Below, one piece after another: positions 53,855 through 63,547 of a DNA stretch of 64,000 bases (position 1 is its first letter; the number at the start of each line of letters is the position of its first letter). This DNA comes from Salmonella enterica subsp. enterica serovar Typhimurium str. LT2. GTDB taxonomy: Bacteria > Pseudomonadota > Gammaproteobacteria > Enterobacterales > Enterobacteriaceae. The position numbers and the translations under genes are program-made. The stretch lies in contig NC_003197.2 in assembly GCF_000006945.2 (NCBI RefSeq), positions 1 to 64,000 of the forward strand, given 5' to 3'. The notes beneath the pieces were generated by a model, which saw nothing but the letters and a program-made list of their open reading frames with translations, ran no database searches and was not told where the DNA came from.

Positions 53855-56689
53855 ATGAGTGACTATAAATCGACCCTGAATTTGCCGGAAACAGGGTTCC
53901 CGATGCGCGGCGACCTCGCCAAGCGTGAACCGGGAATGCTGGCGCGTTGGACCGATGATGATCTGTACGGCATCATTCGTGCGGCCAAAAAAGGCAAAAA
54001 AACCTTCATTCTGCATGATGGCCCTCCATATGCGAATGGCAGCATTCATATTGGTCACTCAGTTAACAAGATTCTGAAAGACATTATCGTGAAGTCCAAA
54101 GGACTGTCGGGATTTGACTCGCCTTACGTGCCGGGCTGGGACTGTCACGGTCTGCCTATCGAGTTGAAAGTCGAGCAGGAGTTCGGTAAGCCGGGCGAGA
54201 AATTCACTGCCGCTGAATTCCGCGCCAAGTGCCGCGAATATGCCGCTACGCAGGTTGACGGCCAGCGTAAAGACTTCATTCGTCTGGGCGTGTTGGGCGA
54301 CTGGTCGCATCCGTACCTGACCATGGACTTCAAAACCGAAGCCAACATCATCCGCGCGCTGGGCAGAATTATCAAAAACGGTCATCTGCACAAAGGCGCT
54401 AAGCCGGTGCACTGGTGCGTTGACTGCCGTTCCGCGCTGGCGGAAGCGGAAGTTGAATATTACGACAAAACGTCACCGTCTATCGACGTGGCGTTCCGCG
54501 CCGTCGATCAGGATGCGGTGAAAGCGAAGTTCGGTCTGCCGGGCGTGAGCGGCCCTGTGTCGCTGGTTATCTGGACCACCACGCCGTGGACACTACCGGC
54601 TAACCGCGCCATCTCCCTGGCGCCGGACTTTGATTATGCGCTGGTGCAGATTGACGGCCAGGCGGTGATTCTGGCGAAAGATCTGGTTGAAAGCGTCATG
54701 CAGCGTATTGGCGCGGCTGAATACACCATTCTCGGCACCGTTAAAGGCGCGGAGCTGGAACTGCTGCGCTTTACCCATCCGTTTATGGGCTTTGACGTGC
54801 CGGCGATCCTCGGCGATCACGTCACCCTGGACGCCGGTACCGGCGCGGTACATACCGCCCCTGGCCACGGCCCGGATGACTATGTGATTGGTCAGAAATA
54901 CGGTCTGGAAACCGCTAACCCGGTTGGCCCGGACGGCACTTACCTGCCAGGCACATATCCAACGCTTGACGGTGTTAACGTCTTCAAGGCGAACGATATC
55001 GTTATTGAACTGCTGAAAGAAAAAGGCGCGCTACTGCATGTCGAAAAAATGCAGCACAGCTATCCGTGCTGTTGGCGTCACAAAACGCCGATCATTTTCC
55101 GCGCGACCCCGCAGTGGTTCGTCAGCATGGATAAAGAAGGGCTTCGTCAACAGTCCCTGAAAGAGATCAAAGGCGTTCAGTGGATCCCGGACTGGGGTCA
55201 GGCGCGTATTGAATCAATGGTCGCTAACCGTCCTGACTGGTGTATCTCACGTCAGCGTACCTGGGGCGTACCGATGTCGCTGTTCGTGCATAAAGAAACG
55301 CAGGAGCTGCTGCCGATTGAGCGTACTCTGGCGGCGATGGAAGAGGTGGCGAAACGCGTTGAAGTTGACGGTATCCAGGCGTGGTGGGATCTCGACCCGA
55401 AAGAGATCCTCGGCGAAGATGCCGATCAATACGAGAAAGTTCCGGATACGTTGGACGTTTGGTTTGATTCCGGTTCCACCAGTTACTCCGTGGTTGATGC
55501 ACGTCCGGAATTCGCCGGTCATGCTGCCGATATGTATCTGGAAGGGTCTGACCAGCATCGCGGCTGGTTTATGTCCTCCCTGATGATTAGCGTGGCGATG
55601 AAAGGCAAAGCGCCATACCGCCAGGTACTGACTCACGGCTTCACCGTCGATGGTCAGGGGCGCAAGATGTCCAAGTCCATCGGTAACACCGTGTCGCCAC
55701 AGGATGTGATGAATAAACTGGGCGCGGATATCCTGCGTCTGTGGGTGGCGTCTACTGACTATACCGGCGAAATGGCGGTCTCTGACGAAATCCTGAAACG
55801 TGCTGCCGACAGCTATCGTCGTATCCGTAATACCGCGCGCTTCCTGCTGGCGAACCTCAATGGCTTCAATCCGGCCACCGATATGGTCAAACCGGAAGAG
55901 ATGGTGGTGCTGGACAGGTGGGCGGTGGGCTGCGCGAAAACGGCGCAGCAAGAGATTCTGAAGGCATACGAAGCTTACGACTTCCATGAAGTGGTACAGC
56001 GCCTGATGCGCTTCTGCTCCGTTGAAATGGGTTCGTTCTACCTCGACATCATCAAAGACCGCCAGTACACCGCGAAGGCCGATAGCGTCGCGCGTCGTAG
56101 CTGCCAGACTGCGCTGTATCATATCGCAGAAGCGCTGGTTCGCTGGATGGCGCCGATCATGTCCTTCACGGCTGATGAAATCTGGGGCTACCTGCCGGGC
56201 GAGCGTGAAAAATATGTCTTCACCGGCGAATGGTACGACGGGTTGTTTGGCCTGGAAGAGAATGAAGAATTTAATGACGCATTCTGGGACGATGTCCGCT
56301 ATATCAAGGACCAGGTCAACAAAGAGCTGGAAAATCAGAAAGCCAATGGCATCAAATCGAACCTGGAAGCAAAAGTGACGCTGAAATATGCTGACGATGC
56401 TAACGGTACGATCAAGAAGCTGAAACTGTTGGGCGAAGAGGTCAGATTTATCTTCATTACTTCCCAGTTCGTGATTTCTGAGCAAGCGGGGGGTATTGAT
56501 GATGAAAATATTCAGTACAATGCTGGTAATACGACAGTTCAGGCAGTGGTAACGCGTGCCGAGGGTGATAAGTGTCCGCGCTGCTGGCACTACACTACTG
56601 ATGTCGGCAAGGTGGCGGAACATGCAGATATCTGCGGACGCTGTGTCAGCAACATCGCCGGTAATGGCGAACAACGTAAATTTGCCTGA
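53855..56689 (+). CDS. ileS: Isoleucyl-tRNA synthetase
   Basis: This 944-residue class I synthetase charges tRNA-Ile. HIGH is at residues 65-68 and KMSKS at 604-608. The editing domain (about 180-400) includes WTTTPWTLPANRA, and the C-terminal zinc site has CPRC and CGRC. The ATG at 53855 matches the usual MSDYKSTLNLPETGFPMRG start; the open frame extends upstream to 53819. Its stop overlaps the lspA start (ATGA type). The segment between about 56256 and 56556 departs from the E. coli sequence as I recall it (see findings). Confidence 0.97.
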   Translation: MSDYKSTLNLPETGFPMRGDLAKREPGMLARWTDDDLYGIIRAAKKGKKTFILHDGPPYANGSIHIGHSVNKILKDIIVKSKGLSGFDSPYVPGWDCHGLPIELKVEQEFGKPGEKFTAAEFRAKCREYAATQVDGQRKDFIRLGVLGDWSHPYLTMDFKTEANIIRALGRIIKNGHLHKGAKPVHWCVDCRSALAEAEVEYYDKTSPSIDVAFRAVDQDAVKAKFGLPGVSGPVSLVIWTTTPWTLPANRAISLAPDFDYALVQIDGQAVILAKDLVESVMQRIGAAEYTILGTVKGAELELLRFTHPFMGFDVPAILGDHVTLDAGTGAVHTAPGHGPDDYVIGQKYGLETANPVGPDGTYLPGTYPTLDGVNVFKANDIVIELLKEKGALLHVEKMQHSYPCCWRHKTPIIFRATPQWFVSMDKEGLRQQSLKEIKGVQWIPDWGQARIESMVANRPDWCISRQRTWGVPMSLFVHKETQELLPIERTLAAMEEVAKRVEVDGIQAWWDLDPKEILGEDADQYEKVPDTLDVWFDSGSTSYSVVDARPEFAGHAADMYLEGSDQHRGWFMSSLMISVAMKGKAPYRQVLTHGFTVDGQGRKMSKSIGNTVSPQDVMNKLGADILRLWVASTDYTGEMAVSDEILKRAADSYRRIRNTARFLLANLNGFNPATDMVKPEEMVVLDRWAVGCAKTAQQEILKAYEAYDFHEVVQRLMRFCSVEMGSFYLDIIKDRQYTAKADSVARRSCQTALYHIAEALVRWMAPIMSFTADEIWGYLPGEREKYVFTGEWYDGLFGLEENEEFNDAFWDDVRYIKDQVNKELENQKANGIKSNLEAKVTLKYADDANGTIKKLKLLGEEVRFIFITSQFVISEQAGGIDDENIQYNAGNTTVQAVVTRAEGDKCPRCWHYTTDVGKVAEHADICGRCVSNIAGNGEQRKFA

Positions 56690-57189
56690 TGAGTAAACCA
56701 CTCTGTTCAACAGGACTACGCTGGCTATGGCTGGTAGTAGTCGTGCTGATTATCGATTTGGGCAGCAAATACCTGATCCTCCAGAATTTCGCTCTGGGGG
56801 ATACGGTAGGGCTGTTCCCGTCGCTTAATCTGCATTATGCGCGTAACTACGGCGCGGCTTTTAGCTTCCTGGCGGATAGCGGCGGCTGGCAGCGCTGGTT
56901 CTTTGCCGGGATTGCGATAGGGATCTGCGTAATTCTTTTGGTGATGATGTATCGCTCGAAAGCGACGCAGAAGCTGAATAACATCGCTTATGCGTTAATC
57001 ATCGGCGGCGCGCTGGGTAACCTGTTCGACCGCCTGTGGCACGGCTTTGTTGTCGATATGATCGATTTTTACGTCGGCAACTGGCATTTCGCGACGTTCA
57101 ACCTTGCCGATAGCGCGATCTGTATCGGCGCGGCGCTGATAGTACTGGAAGGCTTTTTGCCGAAGCCGACAGCGAAAGAACAGGCATAA
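56689..57189 (+). CDS. lspA: Lipoprotein signal peptidase II
   Basis: This 166-residue inner-membrane aspartyl protease cleaves signal peptides of diacylglyceryl-prolipoproteins. Four hydrophobic segments are visible. The catalytic aspartates lie in NLFDRLWHG and VDMIDF. The ATG overlaps the ileS stop by one base, so the two are translationally coupled. Confidence 0.97.
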   Translation: MSKPLCSTGLRWLWLVVVVLIIDLGSKYLILQNFALGDTVGLFPSLNLHYARNYGAAFSFLADSGGWQRWFFAGIAIGICVILLVMMYRSKATQKLNNIAYALIIGGALGNLFDRLWHGFVVDMIDFYVGNWHFATFNLADSAICIGAALIVLEGFLPKPTAKEQA

Positions 57190-57198
57190 GCGTAAATA

Positions 57199-57291
57199 CC
57201 GGGTGGCGCTTATCCGGTTTTGTAGGTCTGATAAGCGCAGCGCCATCAGGCAAACGTGGTGCCGGATGGCGGTGAAAACGCCTTATCCGGC
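57199..57291. repeat. REP (BIME) cluster, three units
   Basis: Three REP-type palindromic units are at about 57199-57217 (CCGGGTGGCGC..TATCCGG), 57226-57251 (TCTGATAAGCGC..GCCATCAGG) and 57261-57291 (GCCGGATGGCGG..CCTTATCCGGC). They lie between lspA and fkpB inside the operon. Confidence 0.85.
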
Positions 57292-57343
57292 CTACGGTTT
57301 TATCGTCCTTTGTGCCTCCGGGCAAAACACGTGAGCAATTTGC

Positions 57344-57793
57344 ATGTCTAAATCCGTACAGAGCAACAGCGCGATCCTCGTTCACTTCACCCTGAAACTG
57401 GATGATGGCTCAACGGCGGAATCTACCCGCAATAACGGCAAGCCAGCCCTGTTCCGTCTTGGCGATACCTCGCTTTCCGAAGGTCTGGAGCAGCAGCTTC
57501 TGGGGTTGAAAGAAGGGGAAAAGAAAGCGTTTTCGCTGGAGCCTGACGCCGCGTTTGGCGTCCCCAGTCCGGACTTGATCCAGTATTTCTCGCGCCGTGA
57601 GTTTATGGCGGCGGGCGAACCGGAAGTCGGGGCGATTATGCTTTTTACCGCAATGGATGGCAGCGAAATGCCTGGCGTGATTCGCGAAATCAACGGCGAC
57701 TCGATTACCGTTGATTTTAACCATCCGCTGGCCGGGCATACCGTTCACTTTGATATTGAAGTGCTGGAAATCGATCCGGCGCTGGAGGCATAA
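57344..57793 (+). CDS. fkpB: FKBP-type peptidyl-prolyl isomerase (SlpA)
   Basis: This 149-residue cytoplasmic isomerase of the SlyD-like FKBP class has the N-terminal AILVHFTLKLDDGS, the GLEQQLLGLKEGEKK motif, an inserted-flap region and a C-terminal NHPLAGHTVHFDIEV. It is the fourth gene of the ribF-ispH cluster; ispH follows two bases later. Confidence 0.95.
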   Translation: MSKSVQSNSAILVHFTLKLDDGSTAESTRNNGKPALFRLGDTSLSEGLEQQLLGLKEGEKKAFSLEPDAAFGVPSPDLIQYFSRREFMAAGEPEVGAIMLFTAMDGSEMPGVIREINGDSITVDFNHPLAGHTVHFDIEVLEIDPALEA

Positions 57794-57795
57794 AC

Positions 57796-58746
57796 ATGCA
57801 GATCCTGTTGGCCAACCCACGCGGTTTTTGCGCCGGGGTAGACCGCGCTATCAGCATTGTTGAAAATGCGCTCGCTATTTACGGCGCGCCAATTTACGTT
57901 CGGCACGAAGTCGTGCATAACCGCTATGTAGTGGACAGCCTGCGCAAGCGCGGGGCGATCTTTATAGAGCAAATTAGCGAAGTGCCGGATGGCGCCATTC
58001 TGATTTTCTCCGCTCATGGGGTTTCCCAGGCGGTGCGTAACGAGGCGAAAAGCCGCGATCTTACCGTTTTTGACGCCACCTGCCCGCTGGTGACGAAAGT
58101 CCATATGGAAGTGGCGCGCGCCAGCCGTCGCGGTGAGGAATCTATTCTCATCGGCCACGCCGGGCACCCGGAAGTGGAAGGCACCATGGGCCAGTACAGC
58201 AACCCGGAAGGGGGGATGTACCTGGTGGAGTCGCCAGAGGACGTCTGGACGCTGAATGTCAAAAATGAAGGCAAGCTCTCCTTCATGACGCAAACCACGC
58301 TTTCCGTGGACGATACGTCCGATGTGATTGATGCGCTGCGTAAACGCTTTCCGAAAATCGTCGGCCCGCGCAAAGACGATATTTGCTATGCCACAACTAA
58401 TCGTCAGGAAGCGGTGCGGGCGCTTGCGGAGCAGGCTGACGTAGTGCTGGTGGTCGGCTCGAAAAACTCTTCTAACTCTAACCGGCTGGCGGAACTGGCC
58501 CAACGGATGGGAAGAACCGCGTTTCTTATCGACGATGCGGCGGATATCCAGGAGGCGTGGGTGAAAGAAGCCGCCTGCGTCGGCGTCACCGCTGGCGCTT
58601 CCGCGCCGGATATTCTGGTGCAGAATGTTATTGCGCGTCTGCGCGAGTTTGGCGGCGGCGAAGCTGTCACGCTTGAGGGGCGCGAAGAAAATATTGTTTT
58701 CGAAGTGCCGAAAGAGCTGCGTGTGGATGTTCGTGAGGTCGAATAA
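57796..58746 (+). CDS. ispH: 4-hydroxy-3-methylbut-2-enyl diphosphate reductase
   Basis: This 316-residue iron-sulfur enzyme makes IPP and DMAPP in the last step of the MEP isoprenoid pathway. The cluster cysteines are C12 (RGFCAGV), the Cys of DATCPLV (about 96) and the Cys of CYATTNRQ (about 197). HEVVHN and SKNSSNSNRL are further hallmarks. It is the last gene of the cluster; a terminator lies 140 bases downstream. Confidence 0.97.
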   Translation: MQILLANPRGFCAGVDRAISIVENALAIYGAPIYVRHEVVHNRYVVDSLRKRGAIFIEQISEVPDGAILIFSAHGVSQAVRNEAKSRDLTVFDATCPLVTKVHMEVARASRRGEESILIGHAGHPEVEGTMGQYSNPEGGMYLVESPEDVWTLNVKNEGKLSFMTQTTLSVDDTSDVIDALRKRFPKIVGPRKDDICYATTNRQEAVRALAEQADVVLVVGSKNSSNSNRLAELAQRMGRTAFLIDDAADIQEAWVKEAACVGVTAGASAPDILVQNVIARLREFGGGEAVTLEGREENIVFEVPKELRVDVREVE

Positions 58747-58890
58747 GATTTCACAATTCAGAAATCTGCCTGATGACGCTACGTTGACCAGATCTTAAGA
58801 ATTTCTTTTGATATTCAATGTGCGACAGGAAGAATAAGGCGTAGTCGTCATCCGTTGCTAATGCCCCACCTTTTTGCTATTCATCTGAAA

Positions 58891-58917
58891 AACCAGCACA
58901 ATCGTTGCTGGTTTTTT
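58891..58917 (+). terminator. Terminator after ispH
   Basis: AACCAGCA (58891-58898) pairs with TGCTGGTT (58906-58913), followed by TTTT. It ends 29 bases before the next gene starts. Confidence 0.85.
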
Positions 58918-58945
58918 GGTTGTAATGCCTACAGGGATAAGGGAA

Positions 58946-60148
58946 ATGGGCAAAATAAAATATGGATTGCCAACGTTACTCGCCATCGGCTTTTGGATGG
59001 ACGCAACAAGCGCCACGGTGCTGGAGCTACCTGCCTGGGAGCGAAACTATACCGGGACTATCGCGGGGAAACCGGTAAACGTTAATATCACGCGATTTGG
59101 TAACTCTCTTAATGGGTATTACTGCTATGAACCTTGCAATCAGCACAAGGCAGTGATTGTTCTACGCGGCTCACTCCAGGATAAAGAGGTGCATCTTGAA
59201 GAACGCGTAAAGGCGCTTTCGGGTTACTGGAATGCGGAAATCTCCAGCAGTGAGATTAAAGGCGAATGGACGTCCGCAGATAAAAAACGACATTTTCCTG
59301 TTGCCCTTATCTATTACAAACCTAAAAACTCCCCTGATATTGTGCTGGTCACGAACACGAATGATGCAGGGGGTTACGACCCTTCCAAAGAGATTGATTG
59401 CGGCAATACGCCGGCCATTTCGGCGATAAAATTATACCGTGATGGTAAACTCATACAGACCTTAGATACCGCCTCGGTGGGCACTTGTAGCCCGTTTATG
59501 CCTCAATGGGGGGATGTCAATTTTGATGGCTACCCGGATCTGTCGATTGTAACAGAGTTACTTGCTGGGCCGGATGCTCCAGTTCAAACATGGCTCTATG
59601 ACCCCGCCAAACAGCGTTATGTTGATGCGCCAGCGTCTTATCAGGAAATCACTTCACCAGAGATCGATGCTGAACATAAACAGATTGTCAGCTATTGGCG
59701 CGGCGGTTGCTGCAGCCATGGCGTCAATGTGTATCGCTGGAAAGGAAAAACGATTGAACTGATCGATCGCGGTGAAAGCTACTTTCAGCCTGTGATCAGT
59801 AAAGGCAAAATGTATAACTGCTACATGACACCTTCCTACGCTGATGGGCGTATTATTTATCCGCTAGTACGTAAAAATGGTCATTTGACGCCGCCTCTTA
59901 GCCTTGATGGGACGTGTCAATCTTTTTGGCTAACCGGTAATGTTCGTACCGTGATTCAGGCAGAAAAACCCGGCGCTGAGCCCGAATCGCTTGAGATTCA
60001 GTGGCAGGAAAACAAAGCATCGCCAGGGCGTTTTTGCCCATTAGTTCCGTTTGTCGAAGGTGATAAGCTAAGTCCGCGTCTGGTGACGGATGACGATGTG
60101 CCTGATGCCTGTATCAGTCGCGCTGAGTATGAAGATATAAAACAATAG
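58946..60148 (+). CDS. XAC2610-like exported protein
   Basis: This protein of about 400 residues has an N-terminal signal peptide (MGKIKYGLPTLLAIGFWM, cleavage after TSA). The Asp-rich loop GDVNFDGYPDL (about residues 195-205) is a Ca-binding type loop as in FG-GAP and XAC2610-like proteins. Many cysteines are present (EPCNQ, IDCGN, GGCCSHG), consistent with an oxidised periplasmic fold. The founding XAC2610 is an immunity protein that inhibits a peptidoglycan-hydrolase effector in Xanthomonas, so a lysozyme-inhibitor role is possible. The start is chosen as the ATG nearest the signal peptide; 58916 and 58925 are in-frame alternatives. rihC follows 15 bases after. Confidence 0.6.
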   Translation: MGKIKYGLPTLLAIGFWMDATSATVLELPAWERNYTGTIAGKPVNVNITRFGNSLNGYYCYEPCNQHKAVIVLRGSLQDKEVHLEERVKALSGYWNAEISSSEIKGEWTSADKKRHFPVALIYYKPKNSPDIVLVTNTNDAGGYDPSKEIDCGNTPAISAIKLYRDGKLIQTLDTASVGTCSPFMPQWGDVNFDGYPDLSIVTELLAGPDAPVQTWLYDPAKQRYVDAPASYQEITSPEIDAEHKQIVSYWRGGCCSHGVNVYRWKGKTIELIDRGESYFQPVISKGKMYNCYMTPSYADGRIIYPLVRKNGHLTPPLSLDGTCQSFWLTGNVRTVIQAEKPGAEPESLEIQWQENKASPGRFCPLVPFVEGDKLSPRLVTDDDVPDACISRAEYEDIKQ

Positions 60149-60163
60149 GTCAGGAGAGCATTA

Positions 60164-61084
60164 ATGACAGCATCCCTACACATTATTCTTGATACCGATC
60201 CGGGCATTGATGACGCGGCTGCGATTGCCGCTGCGCTGTTCGCCCCCCAGCTTGATCTGCAACTAATAACCACCGTCGCAGGTAATGTTTCCGTTGAAAA
60301 AACGACCCGTAATGCGTTGCAGCTTCTGCATTTCTGGAACAGCGATATCCCACTTGCCCAGGGGGCCGCGACACCGCTGCTGCGTCCGTTACGCGATGCG
60401 GCATACGTCCACGGCGAATCCGGTATGGAAGGCTATGATTTTGTCGACCATCAGCGCCAACCGTTGGCGAAGCCTGCGTTTATCGCTATCCGGGATGTGC
60501 TGATGAACGCCCCGGAGCCCATGACATTAGTGGCGATTGGGCCATTGACCAATATTGCGTTGCTACTGATGCACTATCCGGAGTGTGCGTGTAACATTCG
60601 CCGTCTGGTGTTGATGGGCGGTTCCGCAGGGCGCGGCAATTTTACGCCTAATGCTGAATTTAACATTGCTGTCGATCCGGAGGCCGCGGCGCTGGTGTTC
60701 CGCAGCGGTCTGGAGATTGTGATGTGTGGGCTGGACGTTACAAATCAGGCAATGCTCTCGCCAGATTTTCTGAATAAACTGCCCGCGCTGAATCGCACCG
60801 GTAAGATGTTGCACAGCCTGTTCAACCATTATCGCAGCGGTAGTATGCGCACTGGCGTCCGGATGCACGATCTCTGCGCTATCGCCTGGCTGGTGCGTCC
60901 GGAGCTTTTTACCCTGCAATCCTGTTTTGTGGCCGTAGAAACGCAGGGGCAATATACCGCCGGTACCACGGTGGTGGATATTGAAGGGCGTCTGGGGCAG
61001 CCCGCCAACGCGCAGGTGGCGCTGGCGCTGGATGTGGACGGTTTTCGTCAGTGGGTGGCTGAGGTGTTTGCCTATGCGCCGTAA
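60164..61084 (+). CDS. rihC: Ribonucleoside hydrolase RihC
   Basis: This 306-residue cytoplasmic enzyme cleaves purine and pyrimidine ribonucleosides to base and ribose. The Ca-binding motif DTDPGIDDA is at residues 9-17; further motifs are VAIGPLTNIA (about 126-135) and NAEFNIAVDPEAA (about 166-178). CAGGAG precedes the ATG. It is convergent with citB, with a 21-base gap and no clear terminator. Confidence 0.95.
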   Translation: MTASLHIILDTDPGIDDAAAIAAALFAPQLDLQLITTVAGNVSVEKTTRNALQLLHFWNSDIPLAQGAATPLLRPLRDAAYVHGESGMEGYDFVDHQRQPLAKPAFIAIRDVLMNAPEPMTLVAIGPLTNIALLLMHYPECACNIRRLVLMGGSAGRGNFTPNAEFNIAVDPEAAALVFRSGLEIVMCGLDVTNQAMLSPDFLNKLPALNRTGKMLHSLFNHYRSGSMRTGVRMHDLCAIAWLVRPELFTLQSCFVAVETQGQYTAGTTVVDIEGRLGQPANAQVALALDVDGFRQWVAEVFAYAP

Positions 61085-61105
61085 TTACATGTTGGCGCCA
61101 TAATC

Positions 61106-61792
61106 TCATACTTTGCCGCGATAGAGTCTCTCCGGCCTGCCCACTTTCCCGTAGCTGATCTCCGCTTCGAGAAAGTTATTTTTCACGCCTTGTTCCAGAT
61201 AGCGTCGGGCAGTGGTTTTACTGCTGCCCAGAATTTGCGCCAGAGTGTCTGCTGTATGTACTGCCTGCGGGTCGGCGAATATTTGTCGTACCCGGTTGAA
61301 GGTGTTTTCATCAATTCCCCGCAGTCCGCTATTCGGTTCTGCGGTTTGTTCTTTGGCCTGGATATTAAATAAGGCATCAACGTGCGTCTGGTTTGCCTGC
61401 TCACTGGAACGTAACGAACTGCGGTAACGGGTGAACCGCTCCAGGGTATGCTGCAGGCGCTGATAATGTACCGGCTTAATCAGGTAATCGAATACGCCCA
61501 TGCGTAAGGCATCGCTGATGGTATCCATATGATTGTCGGCGGTAATGAAAATAATTCGCCCCGTGTAGTTGGTGCTGATGGTATGACGAATTAAATCGAT
61601 CCCTTTGCCATCGGGTAAAAAATTATCCAATAGAATTAACTGTGGTTGATAGAGGCGTATTTGCTTCTTCGCACTTTCCAGTTTGTCTGCGATGCCGACG
61701 ATTGAAAACTGGGGAAAAATCTTGATGGTGTCCACCAGGATTTCCGCTAGCATCGGTTCGTCTTCAACGATGAGTGTCGTAATGCTATCCAT
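61106..61792 (-). CDS. citB: Citrate response regulator CitB
   Basis: This 228-residue response regulator has a receiver domain with phosphoacceptor D56 (ILLDNF) and a C-terminal helix-turn-helix (LAQILGSSKTTARRYLEQ, about residues 185-202). In Klebsiella the orthologue activates the citrate fermentation genes when phosphorylated by CitA. The ATG at 61792 starts one base after the citA stop on the minus strand, so it is coupled; the open frame extends further upstream inside citA. Confidence 0.93.
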   Translation of the reverse strand: MDSITTLIVEDEPMLAEILVDTIKIFPQFSIVGIADKLESAKKQIRLYQPQLILLDNFLPDGKGIDLIRHTISTNYTGRIIFITADNHMDTISDALRMGVFDYLIKPVHYQRLQHTLERFTRYRSSLRSSEQANQTHVDALFNIQAKEQTAEPNSGLRGIDENTFNRVRQIFADPQAVHTADTLAQILGSSKTTARRYLEQGVKNNFLEAEISYGKVGRPERLYRGKV

Positions 61793-61793
61793 G

Positions 61794-63452
61794 TTATTCT
61801 TCTCTGGTAAAAGGGATATAGAGGGTAAAAATGGTGCCAAAAGGATTATTGTTATCGACGATAATGTCACCATTGGCCTGCTTGACGTAGCTGTGCACCA
61901 ACCATAATCCAATTCCGTGATCGCCGTTGTTGTGGGTGGTCACTCCACGCTCGAAAATATGCTGGCGGATATTTTCGTCAATACCACATCCCTGATCGGC
62001 AACTTCAATAATGACTTCATTACCTTCGCTGTTGATCAGGCACTCAATCTGTCGCGAGCCTTCGCGATTGAGCAGGGTGGCGTTATAGGCGTTGTCCAAT
62101 AAATTGCCAACAATCGAAATCCATTCATTATGCGAGAGCGATGACGGCAGGTGTTCAACAAAGCTTGAAGGATCGAAAATCAGCTCCAGCCCCAGCTCTT
62201 TTGCCCGATAATATTTACCGATTAATAGCCCCGCAAGGTGGTGGTCGCGGAAATTATGGGAAATAAAATCGAGTACTTTCTGGTGGCTTTCCGACTGCTG
62301 CTGAATCAGCGCCAGCGCATTATCGTAGCGCTTCAGGAACAGCAGTCCGGCAATGGTGGAAATAAGGTTGCGATGCTCATGCTGCACGGCGCGCAGGTTA
62401 TCGGCGTATTGCCGCACCTGACTTAACTGCAGGCTGAGTGTATTGATATCGTCTTTGTTGCGAAAGCTAATAACCCAGCCCTGAGGCTGGTTGTCAATAA
62501 TGACCGCCATGCGACTGGCGATGACTTTCATTTGGTTAAAGGTGACGATCTCATCTTTTTTGTTTTTTTGCGGCGCATCGTAAAAGAAGGCCTCCGGCAA
62601 CACGACATGGTGGATTGCATAGCCAATGAGTTCAGACTCCGGTTGGCTCAGATTCAGTAAGCGGCGAGCCGTTTGGTTAATGGCGGTAATACGGTGATGG
62701 GAGTCAATGGCGATCAACCCTTCAAATACCGACTCAAATAACACGCTTTGCTGAATTAATAGTTGTGAAAGCTGCTGCGGCTCCATGTTAAGCATCTGCT
62801 TTTTAATATGCAGCGAGAAGCGGCGGGCACAGTACAACAGTACCAGCAGCAGTAACGCCATCGGGAACAGCAACGAGCTGATTTGTAAGTTAAGCCAGCT
62901 CTCCAACTGTTCCAGAGTATAGCCGACGGAAACAATACCGATGACTTTACCGGTACTGTCCTGAATCGGGGATTTACCACGTAGGGAAGAGCCTAATGAA
63001 CCTTTGCGCACCGATACGTAGCTTTTAGCGTTATACAGCGCGTCGTCGCTATCGCCGCCCTCCATATATTTGCCGATCTCATCCGGGTTGACGTGATACA
63101 GTCGCTGACCTTTTTCGTTGCCAACGGTAATGTAAGTCGCATCCGAAAACGAGCGCATTGGGTCAATCAACGCTTTGATGCGTGACAAATCATGCGCTTC
63201 TACGGCTTCAACTAATTCTGGCATAGCGGATATTTGCATTGCCTGAATAAGCGCACGTTGGCCCACCTGATAATGCAGGCGTTCTTTCGTGATATCGGTC
63301 AGATACCAGGTGATTGCCAGCATCACGATGGTGGATGTAAACAGGATCAGTAGAAATATCCGGTTTTGAAACGAGTGTCTGGCAAACCAGCGTGTAATTT
63401 CCCGTATAAACATATTGGTATTTAAATATTTAATTACGGTATTTTCTTGCAT
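61794..63452 (-). CDS. citA: Citrate sensor kinase CitA
   Basis: This 552-residue membrane histidine kinase has a first membrane segment at about residues 30-48, then a periplasmic PAS domain that binds citrate (QRLYHVNPDEIG, SLGSSLRGKSPIQD). A second segment lies near 195-215, followed by a cytoplasmic PAS. The H-box is VQHEHRNLISTIAGL and the ATPase N and G boxes are NLLDNAYNA and DQGCGIDE. The periplasmic domain matches the recalled Klebsiella CitA more than E. coli DpiB. The start at 63452 is weakly supported by a GGTGA upstream; 63413 is an alternative. It lies between oadB and citB. Confidence 0.93.
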   Translation of the reverse strand: MQENTVIKYLNTNMFIREITRWFARHSFQNRIFLLILFTSTIVMLAITWYLTDITKERLHYQVGQRALIQAMQISAMPELVEAVEAHDLSRIKALIDPMRSFSDATYITVGNEKGQRLYHVNPDEIGKYMEGGDSDDALYNAKSYVSVRKGSLGSSLRGKSPIQDSTGKVIGIVSVGYTLEQLESWLNLQISSLLFPMALLLLVLLYCARRFSLHIKKQMLNMEPQQLSQLLIQQSVLFESVFEGLIAIDSHHRITAINQTARRLLNLSQPESELIGYAIHHVVLPEAFFYDAPQKNKKDEIVTFNQMKVIASRMAVIIDNQPQGWVISFRNKDDINTLSLQLSQVRQYADNLRAVQHEHRNLISTIAGLLFLKRYDNALALIQQQSESHQKVLDFISHNFRDHHLAGLLIGKYYRAKELGLELIFDPSSFVEHLPSSLSHNEWISIVGNLLDNAYNATLLNREGSRQIECLINSEGNEVIIEVADQGCGIDENIRQHIFERGVTTHNNGDHGIGLWLVHSYVKQANGDIIVDNNNPFGTIFTLYIPFTREE

Positions 63453-63517
63453 TCGGCATCACCGGAACCTGAACCAGTTCATACTTACTTTTCTTTCAGA
63501 AAAAATTTGGATGAAAA

Positions 63518-63540
63518 TGGGATACGACATGCGTATCCCA
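63518..63540 (-). terminator. Hairpin between oadB and citA
   Basis: TGGGATACG (63518-63526) pairs with CGTATCCCA (63532-63540), followed on the minus strand by ATTTTC. It may reduce transcription of citAB relative to oadB. Confidence 0.55.
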
Positions 63541-63547
63541 TCCACTA

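Noticed and set aside
55247..56710. A 487-codon open frame antisense to ileS
   Set aside because: It is the same kind of codon-bias shadow. It runs through the lspA start and has no independent signals.
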